Below, in pieces: positions 1 through 11,058 of a stretch of DNA of 64,000 nt. Made by a program: the position numbers and the translations under genes. The stretch is from contig JAAEAF010014810.1 of the NCBI GenBank assembly GCA_011037195.1, positions 32,510 to 96,509 of the forward strand, read 5' to 3'. Numbering within the stretch: the first letter of the stretch is position 1; the number at the start of each line of letters is the position of its first letter. This stretch comes from Triatoma infestans (taxonomy: Eukaryota; Arthropoda; Insecta; Hemiptera; Reduviidae). The notes beneath the pieces are model-generated. The model was not told the DNA's origin and made no database searches. It was given only the letters and a program-made list of their open reading frames with translations.

Positions 1-2189
1 AGATAAATCTTCTTTATGTCATTCGTCTTTAACCTAAATTAAATGATCAATAAAATAACTTAATTAAAAAATGAAGTAGTTATTATTTCTGTTAAACAAT
101 TAGAACTGAGTTTGCAATCAATTGATTACTGATTCGCTAGTTTCGGACATCAAGACTTTATTATTCCTCTTATATCATTAATCATTAATATATGCGATAT
201 ATATTATATGCTGTAAAATTCTTTGTCTTTTTACTCATTATAATGACCCTCCTATTATGGTAGTCTATCTCTCTATAAGTTTTTAATTCGGAATTAAAAC
301 TGGTTCCAACTTTGCGTGTATAACTTAATTACTATACAACACTATATGTTTAAATTATATATATATATATAAGATTTTAAGTTGTTTATTTAATTTTATC
401 TAAAAACTACTGTTTAATTTATTTTTATAATTAATGATATTAATATAAGAGTAATGTGTTTGGATAGAATTGCAAACATATTATATAAGTTAAACATGGA
501 TGTCTCAAATATATTCACGATTCGTGTGTTCAAACCAAAGCATGCAAGAGCATTATTTCTTTTTTTGAAATCCATTAGCAAAGATTTGTTTTACTTTAAT
601 GGCCTTGGTCTCTCTCTAAATGTTGTTTTTAAATTGTTTATAAAAAGAAAGAAAAAAAACTGAATGCTTGTTTTAGTAACATCTACTTACTGTTGGTGAC
701 ATTTAACTTTTAAAAGGTTTTAAAGTTGACTTGTCGTAATTCATTATTTTTTCTATAAAAAAGCAAAAAGATAAGTCATCTTGAAATGTATAAATTTAAT
801 TAGTGAATATAAATTTTGTGGGCTCTTTATTATACTTTCTTCTACTGATATACTTAAGCAAGTTATTTACTTTCGTGTTAAATATTCGAAATTCCATTTT
901 CTTTTGAACTTTTCGTTTCATACAAAACAATGTTTATTTTTGTTTAATGAATGAAAACGAGACCTTAATATTCCGTTTGTATCATGAGATTTATCATGAA
1001 GGATTCGGTGAAATTTCGTCCACCAGAAATGTAACTTGACCGAAAATTTTTTTTTTCTCGCTTTTTCAAACTTTTATAAGCAGCGATCCCCTTGAAATCA
1101 AACTCCTCTTGATAACAACATTAATATAGAAATGCATCTTTTTTTAATATTTGTTTAATATCACAAAATGATTAATCTCTATTACTATAATGATCTAAAA
1201 GAAAAAAGAAGAAATAAAACAAATTACACCCCTTTATAAGAAAATTTGAAAGAAGCATCACGATATTTGTAACTTAAAAAAGAATTCGTTACATGACACT
1301 TCAACATAAGATCATTAATGTGAAGAATGTGCTCGGTGTGCTTGAACCAAAGCGATCACATTTGGCTGTAGTTAGATCGAACCCGTTTTCCGAGGTTCAA
1401 GCGGTTATATTGCTTACTGAGAATCGCATTGACTTGACCCCACCATTATGAGGTGAGAAATACCAGAAGAAATGGTTCAGCCGCCGCTACTTATCCCTGT
1501 ATTCACGATGTACAATCGGAGTCACTACTCAGACTTGTGCAATCGAATACGGCTTTCGCTACAATGCCATGCTGGTGAAATTTCAATTAGAGACTTATTA
1601 TTTTTGTTTGAAACTTCTTTTCGGGAAAATTCATTTAAAGAGGTTTGTGGAGGGGGAGTAAGATTATGCTTTCCTATAATAAGTGATTTTATTACATTTA
1701 GATCCTCCGATTGTTATTACATTGCATAGAAATAAACATCTAGTAAGAATTACGAGTATATATTCTTCAAGAATTGCGCACAGATATGGGGTTCTAGGAT
1801 GTACTTTTCTTTAGAAACTTTGCCAGTTAAAAAATGCTTTAACTTGCCAGTGAATACTCCAGATTTCGTTTTATATTTAGAGACTGGGGGTCTTTCCAAT
1901 TTTTCTGTATACGACAAAATTGAATTTGACATATACCCGTAAATGTTTAGAGCTTCCACCGCATAGATACCCAAATATTTTTATAAACGAAATTATTAAA
2001 AAGAAATTGTTTTTTTTATAAGGACTGGGAGAATCTTTGTTTAACATATAACATTGACTTCGTTCTAAAAATGAAGGTTAAATTATTAGAAACTTATAAA
2101 AATATTTGCATTACATAGCGTACATCACACTCTGTATAAATCCCTAAATAGTTACAATTGTATCAATAATATTAACCTTGACAGTTCGA
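1..2189. other. AT-rich stretch without a recognised gene
   Basis: No open frame here has a recognisable domain. The sequence is AT-rich with short TA runs near 358-372 and homopolymer tracts. The short frame at 1472-1729 has no family signature that I can name. The slightly more GC-balanced block around 1320-1600 may be an old repeat, but I see no termini, target duplication or tail to support that. Confidence 0.5.
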
Positions 2190-2830
2190 TTATTAGTTGG
2201 ATCATAAAAGTTAGAGGAGAATTACTTTTTTAAAATTATTATGATTTTTAATAAAACAATAAAAAATTTGCTCCTTGTGTAATTTGAGAGAAAATAAAGA
2301 TGTCCCGCACTTTATTGCCAGATGCCCCATTTTGAGAGAATTTCGGGTAAAGTTTTTTGACAAAGATATTCTAAACTTCGAGGAACTATTAGAATACCTT
2401 GACGGCAAGGATTGGTTAAGTTTAATTAACTACTGCAAATCTGCCTGGAATTATTAGATATTTTTTAGTTAAACAATTTAATTTTTAGACTTATTCTTAT
2501 CAAGTTATTTTAATCAGTTTTTTCTTTCTTTTCTTTGTATAAATGTGTTTAGTTTCAACTGTGATTTGTTATTACTAGTGATTGTGAGGTATTTATTCTA
2601 TTTATTTTTTAAGAAGATACTACATATTTTTACATTCTGCTTATTCTTATTACTTGTATTTATCCTCTTATTTTACAATATTGTTTAATTATTCTGATAT
2701 AAACATATGGCAACTCCTCAGACTGTCGGGTGACCATGAGTATGCCTTCAATATTGTTCTTGGAAAAATAATGTTTGTTTTTTTTTGTTCAACAAGAATT
2801 AATAAAGATTATTATTATTATTATATTCTT
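2190..2830 (+). mobile_element. LINE 3' end: C-terminal zinc-knuckle relic and 3' UTR with (ATT)n tail
   Basis: The plus-strand frame through about 2265-2457 reads ICSLCNLRENKD followed by HFIARCPILREFR. This is a CX2C...HX4C arrangement, as found at the C-terminus of CR1/Jockey-type LINE reverse transcriptase ORFs. The frame ends at a stop at 2455-2457, about 60 residues after the knuckle. An AT-rich segment follows and ends in AATAAAGATTATTATTATTA near 2800-2824, a simple-repeat tail of the kind many LINEs carry. The reverse transcriptase and endonuclease are absent, so this is a 5'-truncated dead copy. The knuckle and tail are seen directly. The clade is inferred. Confidence 0.65.
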
Positions 2831-3576
2831 CAAGACAATTTGCCAGGTAAATAATTGGATTAAGAGAAAGATGTGATTTTTTTCCCAATCATTTTCATTT
2901 TAAATGGGGTCATGGAATTCATTTAAGTTGTTTGATACTAAATATTATTTTAGCGTCAATAAAAGATCAATAAAAAAAAATCTGCCCCAAATGACGGGAT
3001 GAGGCTAGAAAACCATTCTAAAAGTTAATGGAAATTTTATATATCTATATATAGATAATTTTACACACAAAAAAAAAGTTGATTTTCGGGGTTTCTTGGA
3101 GTTAGGATTGGTTCCTAAAGTACCGTTTCAATTTGGTATGTTGTCCCGCCACCTACATAATATTAAAAACAGTTACAGGATGAATATTTCTAACCAGATT
3201 TGTAATCATTACAATTGTTGGGTTTATTTTAATTAAGGCTCTTAAATATTGACTATGATTCTTTTGAATTCTTAATTGATTAATTGTCCCACAGGTAGTA
3301 ACATCCTCCAGGCGGTGAAGAAAAACTGACCTAAACGGAAGACCTTGGGAATAAAGTAGTGCAGTCAAAACAATGTATTTATAACACTTTTATTGGTTCG
3401 CCGACGTGACAATTTCAAGGTCTCTTCTATTTATATATACCTATATAAAAAAATCTATATACTCCCAACTCTCCATTTTTTTTTTCTTTCCACTTGGAAA
3501 AATAAGATTTATTTCTTACGCGGATGAAAATCGCGTAAATAGAGACAGCTTTACAGACGCTAAAGCTTTCTGTTAC

Positions 3577-3850
3577 TACTGGTAAGAGAATGTATTACAT
3601 CCATGTCAAATTTTCGAGTTTTACCGGAAACACATGATTTAAGGACCTCGGAGTTCGAAAAAACAAAATATTTCAAAAAGTGATCACGAAAACCGCCCGG
3701 GAAACTCAAAATTATTTTCCGTTTAGATAACACGGCAGCTCACTTGAAAAGTATCAGGCAAAATTCATCATTCGGAAGTGCGCCTTATTGAATTTTTTTT
3801 TTTAAATAAAAAGAATTTTTTTTTTTACATTTGAAAGAAAAAGATAAAAA
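3577..3850 (+). repeat. Repeat family A copy; first 144 bp form a perfect inverted pair with 4810-4953
   Basis: This copy carries the family-A landmarks in order: TGGTAAGAGAATGTATT, GTCAAATTTTCGAGTTT, ACCGGAAACACATG, a block ending AACAAAATATTTC, TTTTCCGTTTAGATA, then CATTCGGAAGTGCG. The same ordered landmarks recur at many places in the window. Bases 3577-3720 are the exact reverse complement of 4810-4953. Family-A homology continues past 3720 on this side only, so the left copy is the longer one. No protein is encoded. Confidence 0.8.
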
Positions 3851-3957
3851 AAAACGACCTCTATAGCTTACGCAATCAATTTTCAAAATTCTCAGCACAA
3901 AATCAATATAAAAGAGTATGTAATTAGTCCGTTCAAGTAAGAAGTTTGCGCTTCTCT

Positions 3958-4157
3958 GATAACATAGACTGCACAGAGCAAATTTAGTTGATACAGTCGT
4001 TTGCTCTGTGCAGTCTATGTTATCACACTGTTTTGACAGCCCAACAACCTGATGATGGGCGAACACCCGAAACCGGTCGATGACCACAAAGAGAGAGAAG
4101 TAGGCTATCAGAAAAATATCTCTAATGCTTTCAAATTCTGCGGAACCAACCACAACA
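3958..4157. repeat. Palindromic unit with hammerhead-like motif (ribozyme family a)
   Basis: Arms at about 3963-3986 and 3999-4023 are reverse complements, built on ATAACATAGACTGCACAGAG and its complement. The right side continues through a hammerhead-like core to a terminal block reading TCTGCGGAACCAACCACAAC. The left arm lacks the ribozyme half and looks truncated. Related units lie at 11059, 42341, 48340, 51119 and 51880. A 122-codon minus-strand frame over this unit is a by-product of the palindrome, not a gene. Confidence 0.75.
4049..4078 (+). ncRNA. Hammerhead-like ribozyme core, family a
   Basis: CTGATGA (4049-4055) is followed by a stem II of TGGGC-GAAC-ACCC, then GAAAC (4069-4073) and CGGTC ending at 4078. 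Hammerhead consensus is CUGANGA, stem II, GAAA, stem III, UH, and all elements are present in order. Stem III is the palindrome ACCGGT with no loop, as in dimeric type I hammerheads. One stem II pair is weakened here by GCCC changing to ACCC. Catalysis is inferred, not shown. Confidence 0.6.
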
Positions 4158-4465
4158 AATAGAGAGATAGTTTGCCGCGTAAAAAGAAACCCGCTTAAAT
4201 GGAGGGCTAGGTGTAATACTATATGTATATATATATATATATAAAATTTATAATTCTTTTAGAAACGTCTTTTAACCTTTCAACTGAACGAGTGTTGTAT
4301 CAGAACTTTAAATACGATACTTTTTTTACTACTGTTAAAATTATTTAAAAAAAAAAATAAAAACTGGTAGAAATATATACACAATAACCTCAAAGTGAAA
4401 GTTGTGCATTGAAAAGGGAAGGTTAACTTTAGAAAGGTTAATTGTAAAGCACAATTATTTTATGT

Positions 4466-4499
4466 ATTTAAATTAATTTAATGTTAAATTAATTTAAAT
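4466..4499. repeat. Perfect AT-only hairpin, 16-bp arms with 2-nt loop
   Basis: ATTTAAATTAATTTAA is followed by TG and then by its exact reverse complement. The region is AT-only, so chance palindromy is possible, but 16 perfect pairs with a 2-nt loop is unusually long. I see no flanking feature that explains it. Confidence 0.7.
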
Positions 4500-4809
4500 G
4501 ATGTTAAAACAATTTGTTTTTTTTTTTTATGAATTTCGATAATATTATTAATGAATTTAAGCAATTTCAGACACAAAACTTTAAAGTTTGTTTAATCGTA
4601 AGGTGGCAACCCTGTTTTTTACTAAGCTAAATAACAGTTAAATATAATAGTTAATTATTAGGTAAATATATGTTTTGATAGTTAACGGAAACTTGAGAGT
4701 TGCAGCTATTGTTCCTAATCTTTTGGCCATGTAAATATCTGCAACAATTTTATCGTTAATGTTTACATACGTCGTATACATGTTATGTTGTACATGTAAT
4801 GTTGTTGTT

Positions 4810-4953
4810 GGAAAATAATTTTGAGTTTCCCGGGCGGTTTTCGTGATCACTTTTTGAAATATTTTGTTTTTTCGAACTCCGAGGTCCTTAAATCATGTGT
4901 TTCCGGTAAAACTCGAAAATTTGACATGGATGTAATACATTCTCTTACCAGTA
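4810..4953 (-). repeat. Inverted 144-bp copy of family-A 5' region (identical to 3577-3720)
   Basis: Base-by-base comparison with 3577-3720 shows no mismatch over 144 bp in reverse complement. Homology stops abruptly at 4810 and 4953. The inside neighbour is a GTT run and the outside neighbour is a TA run. The two arms enclose 1089 bp. Confidence 0.9.
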
Positions 4954-5834
4954 TATATATATGAGTCCTATGATTTTCTTTAAACTTGTTATATCAACTA
5001 AACTACACATAGAGAGAAATATATATATATATATATATAGCTTTCAGTTGAAACATTTTTCGAGAAAATACATTTCACACACACACTCACACGATCCATT
5101 CGCTAAAAACATTTGTTTTATAACATTTGTTTTGTTGAATTGTCATCAGTTCCGAAAACTTTTTTTCAATTGCGTATCTGAGAAAACTATTTTTGTTGTC
5201 AAAAAAAAATTTTTTTTTTTACGCATAACTCCTTTTATTTTCTAAAATGCCTTTTAATCTTCCAAAAAATATTTCATAATATTGTTTATAATAAATTTGT
5301 AAAAAAATAAAACAAACTATATGATGAATATGTAATGATTGGACAGAGTACATTACAGAGTATGTATATGATTTATGTTATTGTGTAAAAAATATATATA
5401 TATATATATGTACGTATGTAAGTATGTATGCGCTGACTAACGCGTATAGATTTCCCTTGAGGCTAGTTGTTCAGGTTCCAGACTGCCAACATTCTGTACT
5501 ACGTATTATTATTACAGACGATATACCAAGTTTACTTTAGACTATTCTACCCATATTACCACCGATCAATATTAATTCTTATAAATTATTTACTACTATC
5601 AGCTTATTATTCAATCCACTTGCTCTGGAATCATCTGCCATTACTACAGATAAACATGAAATGTGGGCAGAATCACAAGGAATTTTATCTCCTTGTGCAG
5701 ACACTTATTTTTCCCCCCCCGGTAGAATTTTAAACCTTATATTCTAAAACATACAGTATTTTTTGGACTAAACTAACAGCCGTATAGTTTAGCTTACCGA
5801 TATAGTTTGGCACTTAGCAGTGTATTTATTATTT

Positions 5835-6240
5835 TCACTTGTACTCCTCCTACTAAGAGGAAGTACTGCGATCCTGTCAAATTTAAAAAAAATGAGTTTT
5901 CATTAGTAATACATGTACTGAGGTGTACTGGTATGATTACTTGTTTTTAGCGAGTGGTTTTTTTAGTGTGTGTGAACACAATATCTCAAAAACGAAGAAT
6001 AAGCAGGAAGCTCAAATTTGGTAGTCCGTTTAGATATTATCAGCTCATTCGTTTGCATTTGTAAACGAAGATTTCAGGCAAAACTCATCAACCGGAAGTG
6101 TGATTTCTTTTTCCAGATTTTTCGCGATTTTCCGCAAAAAAACGGCTCCAACAATTTTCTTTAAATTCCATATACTAACTGCACACATAAATACCTATCA
6201 CTTTTATTTGCAATATATCTCTAAAAAAAAAATAAATTAT
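5835..6240 (+). repeat. Repeat family A copy
   Basis: The order is CTACTAAGAGGAAGTACTGCGATC, TTTTAGCGAGTGG, a TGTGTGTGAACACAATATCTC block, CAGGAAGCTCAAATTTGG, CCGTTTAGATATTATCAGC, CAACCGGAAGTGTG, TTTTTCGCGATTTTCC and AACTGCACACATAAATACC. This is one of the better preserved copies and shows the long family order. A second hammerhead-like motif follows at 6294. Confidence 0.75.
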
Positions 6241-6293
6241 TTTTTCACTTACGTTGAAGTGAGAACTCTCTACACAAATTTGGTGAATTTGCT

Positions 6294-6323
6294 CTGACGA
6301 TGGATGAAAATCCGAAACGCGTC
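6294..6323 (+). ncRNA. Hammerhead-like ribozyme core, family c
   Basis: CTGACGA (6294-6300) is followed by a paired stem II TGGAT-GAAA-ATCC (6301-6313), then GAAAC (6314-6318) and GCGTC (6319-6323). ACGCGT is a self-complementary stem III. Stem II bears no sequence resemblance to families a or b, so the shared core is unlikely to be simple homology of one repeat. Stem I pairing around the core looks weak, so this copy may be inactive. Confidence 0.6.
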
Positions 6324-6601
6324 AGGAACATAATCAATATGCATGCTACGACGGATAAAGTACCAGATGTTATCCAGCATTGCGGATCCGCCCACATTTT
6401 CAAGAAAATAATCGTCTGAGTGAATGACACTACTTTCTCTCACATGTGTTTATAACAGTTATTAGTAATACGACAAATTTTCTTTAAGATTCAAATTTCA
6501 CTCAGTTGTCCTAATACAAAAAAAATATAGAGGTAGTGAGGAGCGATAATACCTGTTCTGGCAGAAGTAGAAATGAGATTACCTTATAGTCCAATAGATA
6601 A

Positions 6602-6716
6602 CGCCAACTTTGAACAAACCACAAATTCCACGGAAATTAAAGCCGGAAATTCCAGATAGCGCCAACTTTGAACAAACCGCAAATTCCATGGAAATTAAAG
6701 CCGGAAATTCCACTAA
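6602..6716 (+). repeat. Two-copy tandem duplication, period about 58 bp
   Basis: The unit GCCAACTTTGAACAAACC...AAATTAAAGCCGGAAATTCC occurs at 6603 and again at 6661 with three or four differences. It lies inside family-A-like sequence that continues toward 6850. It has no coding potential. Confidence 0.8.
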
Positions 6717-7144
6717 AGCCATGTTTTTCAGAAAATTGTATCAGACAAAAGTGATACGTTTATATCTGTTGCAGTTAGCATTCCAAGTTTAAAGATAATC
6801 GTCATATTATTTAGTCATTTTAGAGAACATTCCAAAAATAAAATAAATAATCTATTCAGTAAAGTCGCACTTCTGGTTATACTGATTTCCGTCAACTTTG
6901 AATAATAGCAATGTTTCTGCTACTAGCAACGTATATTAATATTGTACAGGTGGGAGAACCGTGCATTATACTGAAGTAATACTTTAGAAGAAAGCTTAAC
7001 TTACTGTCTCCAGAACTCTCCAAAAATCAAATGAAAAGATATTTGATATAAAGATATTCAGATTGATATAAAGATATTCAAATAAGATAGTTTAAATGAC
7101 AAAATATTTCATATAAAAGTGATAATTATTTATAGATCTTAATA

Positions 7145-7756
7145 CGAGGGTAATTCAATAAGTAACGAGACAAATCGCTGTAGCTCAAAATCTGATTTAT
7201 TTAATCAGTACAAAAGTTTGGCTATTTTTCAACATAGTCCCCAGCAACATTTATATACTTGTCCCATCGTTCTTCTAATTTGTGTACAATGGACAGCTCC
7301 AATAACACTCGCGTGCACATCATCAGCTAACTGTTCAACAGTAATACGCCTGTTATCCTGAATTAACGCGTTAACGCGAGATTCGAGGGAAAAAGTCGTC
7401 CACTTCGTTACTCGTCACAGACACTTATATGGCCACTTTTAAACTGTCCTACCCATTTGTAAATGTTCGATCGGTTCCAGAAATTATTCCCATATACTTT
7501 CAACATTCTTTCGTGGATTTCACTACCTTTGATACCCTCTGCAACTAAAAATCTAATCAGTGAGCGTTCTTCTTTTTCTAAGAAGAGAGCTTTTTCGGAG
7601 AGTTGTAACATTTGAGGTTATGCTTACCAAATACTCTCGTCCAGCTGATAAGAAACTAAGTACAAAGATGCCAACTTGGCTGTATCTGTTGTATTGATTA
7701 AACAAACCGTTTTTGAGCTACAGCGATTTGGCTCGTTACTTATTGAATGACCCTCG
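7145..7756 (-). mobile_element. Internally deleted mariner-like element with TIRs and TA duplication
   Basis: Terminal inverted repeats of about 46 bp begin CGAGGGTAATTCAATAAGT at the left and, in reverse complement, CGAGGGTCATTCAATAAGT at the right. TA flanks both ends (7143-7144 and 7757-7758). The element is 612 bp, about half the usual 1.3 kb of mariner. Read on the minus strand it holds the transposase N-terminus and the extreme C-terminus with the catalytic middle missing. It could only move in trans. Confidence 0.85.
7216..7611 (-). pseudogene. Mariner transposase remnant (N- and C-terminal ends only)
   Basis: From 7611 the minus strand encodes about 67 residues with the mariner helix-turn-helix pattern (IHERMLKVYGNNFWNRS, then YKWVGQFKSG). 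A stop falls just after CDE. Frames then continue in pieces with ITVEQLADDVHAS (second helix-turn-helix) and jump to LEERWDKYINVAGDYVEK followed by a stop near 7216, which is the usual mariner C-terminus. The DDE catalytic core lies in the deleted part. It is non-functional. Confidence 0.8.
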
Positions 7757-7869
7757 TATATAGATAGTTTAAAGGCAATCGTTGGAGCTGAAAATAATGA
7801 AAAAGTAAAAAAAAAATCATTCACTAAAGACACCTAGCGGTTGATGGATTTGGGCCGAAACTTCCTGTC

Positions 7870-8100
7870 AGATACAGTAGTAGTATGTCAACGAAGTACC
7901 AAATTTAAGCTTCCTGCTAGTTTTCGCTTTTGACATATTTTGTGAAAAATTACATATTATACACAGACCATTTGCTAGAAAAACATTTTCTTTCGTATCG
8001 AAGGAACCATATAAAATGTATTTCCGGTGAAAACGCAATTTCGCAAATTTGACACTATCGCATAACTTCCTCTTATTAGGTGTAAGAGAAAGTAATATAT
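7870..8100 (-). repeat. Repeat family A copy, inverted
   Basis: Read on the minus strand, the family-A order appears: ACTTTCTCTTACACC, TAAGAGGAAGTTATGCGATA, GTGTCAAATTTGCG, TCACCGGAAATACATTTTA, TTTCTAGCAAATGGTCTGTG, AATATGTC, AGCAGGAAGCTTAAATTTGG. It is clipped at the far side. Confidence 0.65.
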
Positions 8101-8619
8101 ATTTATTTTAAACAAAAATCACTGCCTTGCAAATCTCAGCCTTCATGGGCTGTAGTGCTAAAAGGAGGGAAAAAGATTTTTTATTTATTTTTATAATGTA
8201 GTTGTGGTCGTAATAATAATATAGTAATATGCTGTAATTGTGGCCATATTCTGTCTGTTGGTTTTATCATTGAGTATGCAACATTTATTATGCTTAATAT
8301 AACTTAATGATATGTGAGGATAGGTACAATAGTGATATTGAACTTGCTCATGAAGTATTTCAGATTTATGCTGTCCAAATGTGGCTGTCCCCTTCCATGA
8401 CCAGTGTGAAGTTAGCAAATAATTGAGTTAAACTTGAAGTTTTCTTTAACTCTTCATATTTCAACATCTAAAACAATTTTAGGTTTTCAAAAATTTTGAA
8501 AAATTCTACTTATTGTGGATCTGTACAGGCATATATTTCTAAATCTAATTCTAGAGATCAGGGACCTTTAACGGGTTAATGCACTCAGATCAAAGAAGTC
8601 CAGTGCACATCTATTTCTT

Positions 8620-9120
8620 CTCACATCAACTCCATATCGTTAACGAATGCCAAGATTGAGGCAAGAGGTAATAGCTTCATCCTTGATTCTGAGCCATTGT
8701 TACCGCCCGAATATTTGGAATCGATTTCATGCATAGTGCACCCAATGACAAAGTGGATGATTCCTCTTTCATTCTTCTTGCCTCCTTTTCTACAATGTGG
8801 ATCCTCCACACGAGAACCACAATGTGTAAGTGTTTCTTGAGGAAGCAGTGACCTGTAACCATGGCAATGTTTCTCCGACCTTTTTCTTCTCTCACCTCCA
8901 GGAACGGTAATTTACTGATCCCTTCAAAACTAACGTGGAGTGCCTGTGTCCTGCAACATTCTTCCAGCTGAGGGAATACTTTCTTGTGAGTAAGTTCTCA
9001 AGCAGTTCTGAAAAAGATGCTGCCGCAAGATTCAGAACTTCAGAGCCTTCAATCTGTCAATTACCTCTTCGTTATCTTGAGTACGTCAAGTGCATACAAA
9101 CATAGGCATTTCAAGGGAGA
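8620..9120 (-). mobile_element. I/R1-type LINE C-terminal relic, frameshifted
   Basis: Across two minus-strand frames there is MVTGHCFLKKHLHI followed by EDPHCRKGG and, further on, HFVIGC. This is the region after the RNase H domain in I/R1-type LINEs, which typically reads TGHC..L..HLH...L.DDP.CR.C, then a histidine-cysteine knuckle. At least two frameshifts and a C-to-G change in the CX2C pair break it. Sequence from about 8900 to 9120 probably holds degraded upstream coding sequence. There is no tail or target duplication that I can identify. Confidence 0.55.
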
Positions 9121-10022
9121 TGCAAAGCTCTCTTTGTTCGCCTTGAATTTGGCTTTATAGCCCATCTCTCTCTATATTTATCTGTCTTTAGCTTTGCGAG
9201 GAACCGACTTATTAATTTCATACTTCAAATTGGTTCTTCTTTTTCCAAAATGATTTTTTAATTGGGCTACTAATATATATTTTTTTTTTTGCAAATGTGA
9301 TACTAATGATCACTTAAGGTATCCTACGTTTATTAGCAAACACCTGGTCTAACTGTCCAGGTTATAATAATTTTATGTTAAGAAGTAGGATGATACTTGA
9401 CTGTGTTAGTATCTCATTAAACTTCTAAATATTTTGCCTGAACTATAATTAGTTTAGCAGCAAAAAAAAAAGTATTCAAGCTATATATGCAAAACAAAAC
9501 AAAAAATAGGTAATTAAAAACTCTGCGTGCTTTGGTCATTTATTTTACGATTTATTTAAAAAAAACTCATGAATAAATTATTTCAGGTTTGGCAAATTTC
9601 ATTATATTTTTATATATATGTATAATTAACAAAGGCTTTTTTGAGATTAATAATAAATCGGCGGACTTTAATAATAGAGGAATTTAAAAAAAGCAAAAAA
9701 AAATATTCGAAGAAATGTGTGGTATACATCCCACGTAGTTGGGCCACTTTATATTTCAGTCAATACTTCAGAATAAATGTTACAACTGAATAAAAATAAA
9801 ATAAAAAAAAACAAGGTTTTAATAAAAATGCATAAATTTAATTTAAGAAGATATTTAAATATAACGGTTTTAGCTTAAAAAAAAAAAAAAAAATACTTTG
9901 GAATCTTAATTTTATTTCTTTATTTTATGTTTTCAGTCCATTTAGACTTGTAAAGTTATACTGAAAATCACAGATGCTATAACCGACTTTCTCTTACAGC
10001 AATTTACATAGTTATTTATATG
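9121..10022. other. AT-rich spacer, nothing recognised
   Basis: This stretch contains long A and T runs (for example near 9280 and 9878), no open frame with a recognisable motif, and no clear repeat termini. Confidence 0.5.
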
Positions 10023-10264
10023 AATAAAACCACTAGGGAAGGGTTTAACTCAGTGGTTAGCGCAGAACTCGGGTTCGAATCCAGCTGTGCTGGCCTTATA
10101 TTTTTTTCTTCCTAAGAGTCCCTACAGTTCACTGTCCGGTGATAGGCACCAGAGATGTCTGTAACGAGAGAACACTGTCCGGAGGACGGCAGTGCACTAA
10201 GATGGCTCCGGGCGCCAATGACCTTAGATATTGACGTGCCTTATATTAAAAAAAAAAATAAAAC
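10023..10264 (+). mobile_element. tRNA-derived SINE (SINE-1) with A-rich tail and 8-bp target duplication
   Basis: The head reads AACTCAGTGGTTAGCGC (A box, about 10047-10063) and GGGTTCGAATCC (B box, 10071-10082), the internal RNA polymerase III promoter of tRNA-derived SINEs. The body follows the family order: CTTCCTAAGAGTCCCTACAG, CACTGTCCGGTGATAGGCACC, CGGCAGTGCACTAAGATGGC, GGGCGCCAATGACC. It ends in an A-rich tail. AATAAAAC flanks both ends (10023-10030 and 10257-10264). The tRNA fold beyond the boxes has decayed, so this is not a tRNA gene. Confidence 0.85.
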
Positions 10265-11058
10265 GATTTTTTTTTAGGGAAACGTGACCTCCCCAGCTCC
10301 CCCACAACCTCTCAAAAATCACTTTTCACGGAAAAAGTAACAAACATAAATTATATATCTCTGTATGTATAGTTAGTATATGATGTTCGAAGAAATATGA
10401 AACTGATAATGTTTTTTAGGGAGAAAATCCAGGAAAACTGAAAAAACTGCTCATTAAAGTCACATTTCCGGTTAGTGATTTTCTTCATACTCAGAATTTT
10501 GGCAACACATTTTAATTCTAATTAATATTGTAGAGAATCGTTATAATAAACTGTAGCCTCTTCCAAAACCCTTAGGATTCTCAAAAATAATTTCAAATAG
10601 AAGTGTCCTATCACTATAAATATATTTTGCAAACCGAAACATGACACACACCCCACACACACACACACACATCAATTGCTAAAAACCACATAGGTTTCTG
10701 TCAAAATTCATCAACCGGAAGTTTACTGAATGTTTTTTTTTTTTTTAATTAAAACGACTCTAACAATTTTCTTTAACCTTTGTATACTTTCTACACACAT
10801 ATATATATCAATCACTTTTATTTGAAAAATTTGCCATAGGAAAATTGATTTTTCGGTTGGTGGGGCAGGAACTGTACCACTTCAGTACAATGTATGGTTT
10901 TACTAATATTTTTAGTATTTTTTTCACTTTAGAAACATTGTTAGAATTCCAAATTTGAAGGAAATCTATTAACCGGAAGTGTGACTCTAAAGAATAGCAA
11001 ATATATAAAAAAATTGATTTTAGGCAGTTCCGGAATTAGTGGCGTTAAATTTCTAATA
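10265..11058 (+). repeat. Repeat family A copy, long but degraded
   Basis: Family-A landmarks appear in two stretches: CAACCGGAAGTTTACTGAAT with CACACATATATATATCAATC near 10710-10810, then GTACCACTTCAGTACAATG and AACCGGAAGTGTGACT near 10870-10990. It ends in GGCGTTAAATTTCTAATATT and runs directly into the palindromic unit at 11059. A short CA run lies at 10650-10670. Confidence 0.65.

Noticed and set aside
3785..4153. 122-codon minus-strand frame (and similar ones at 11059-11328)
   Set aside because: It lies on the palindromic ribozyme unit and AT runs. The same peptide scraps appear wherever the unit is present, and there is no domain or start context.
10045..10085. Possible tRNA gene
   Set aside because: A and B boxes are present but the acceptor and anticodon stems do not fold. 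The sequence continues into a SINE body with A tail and target duplication.
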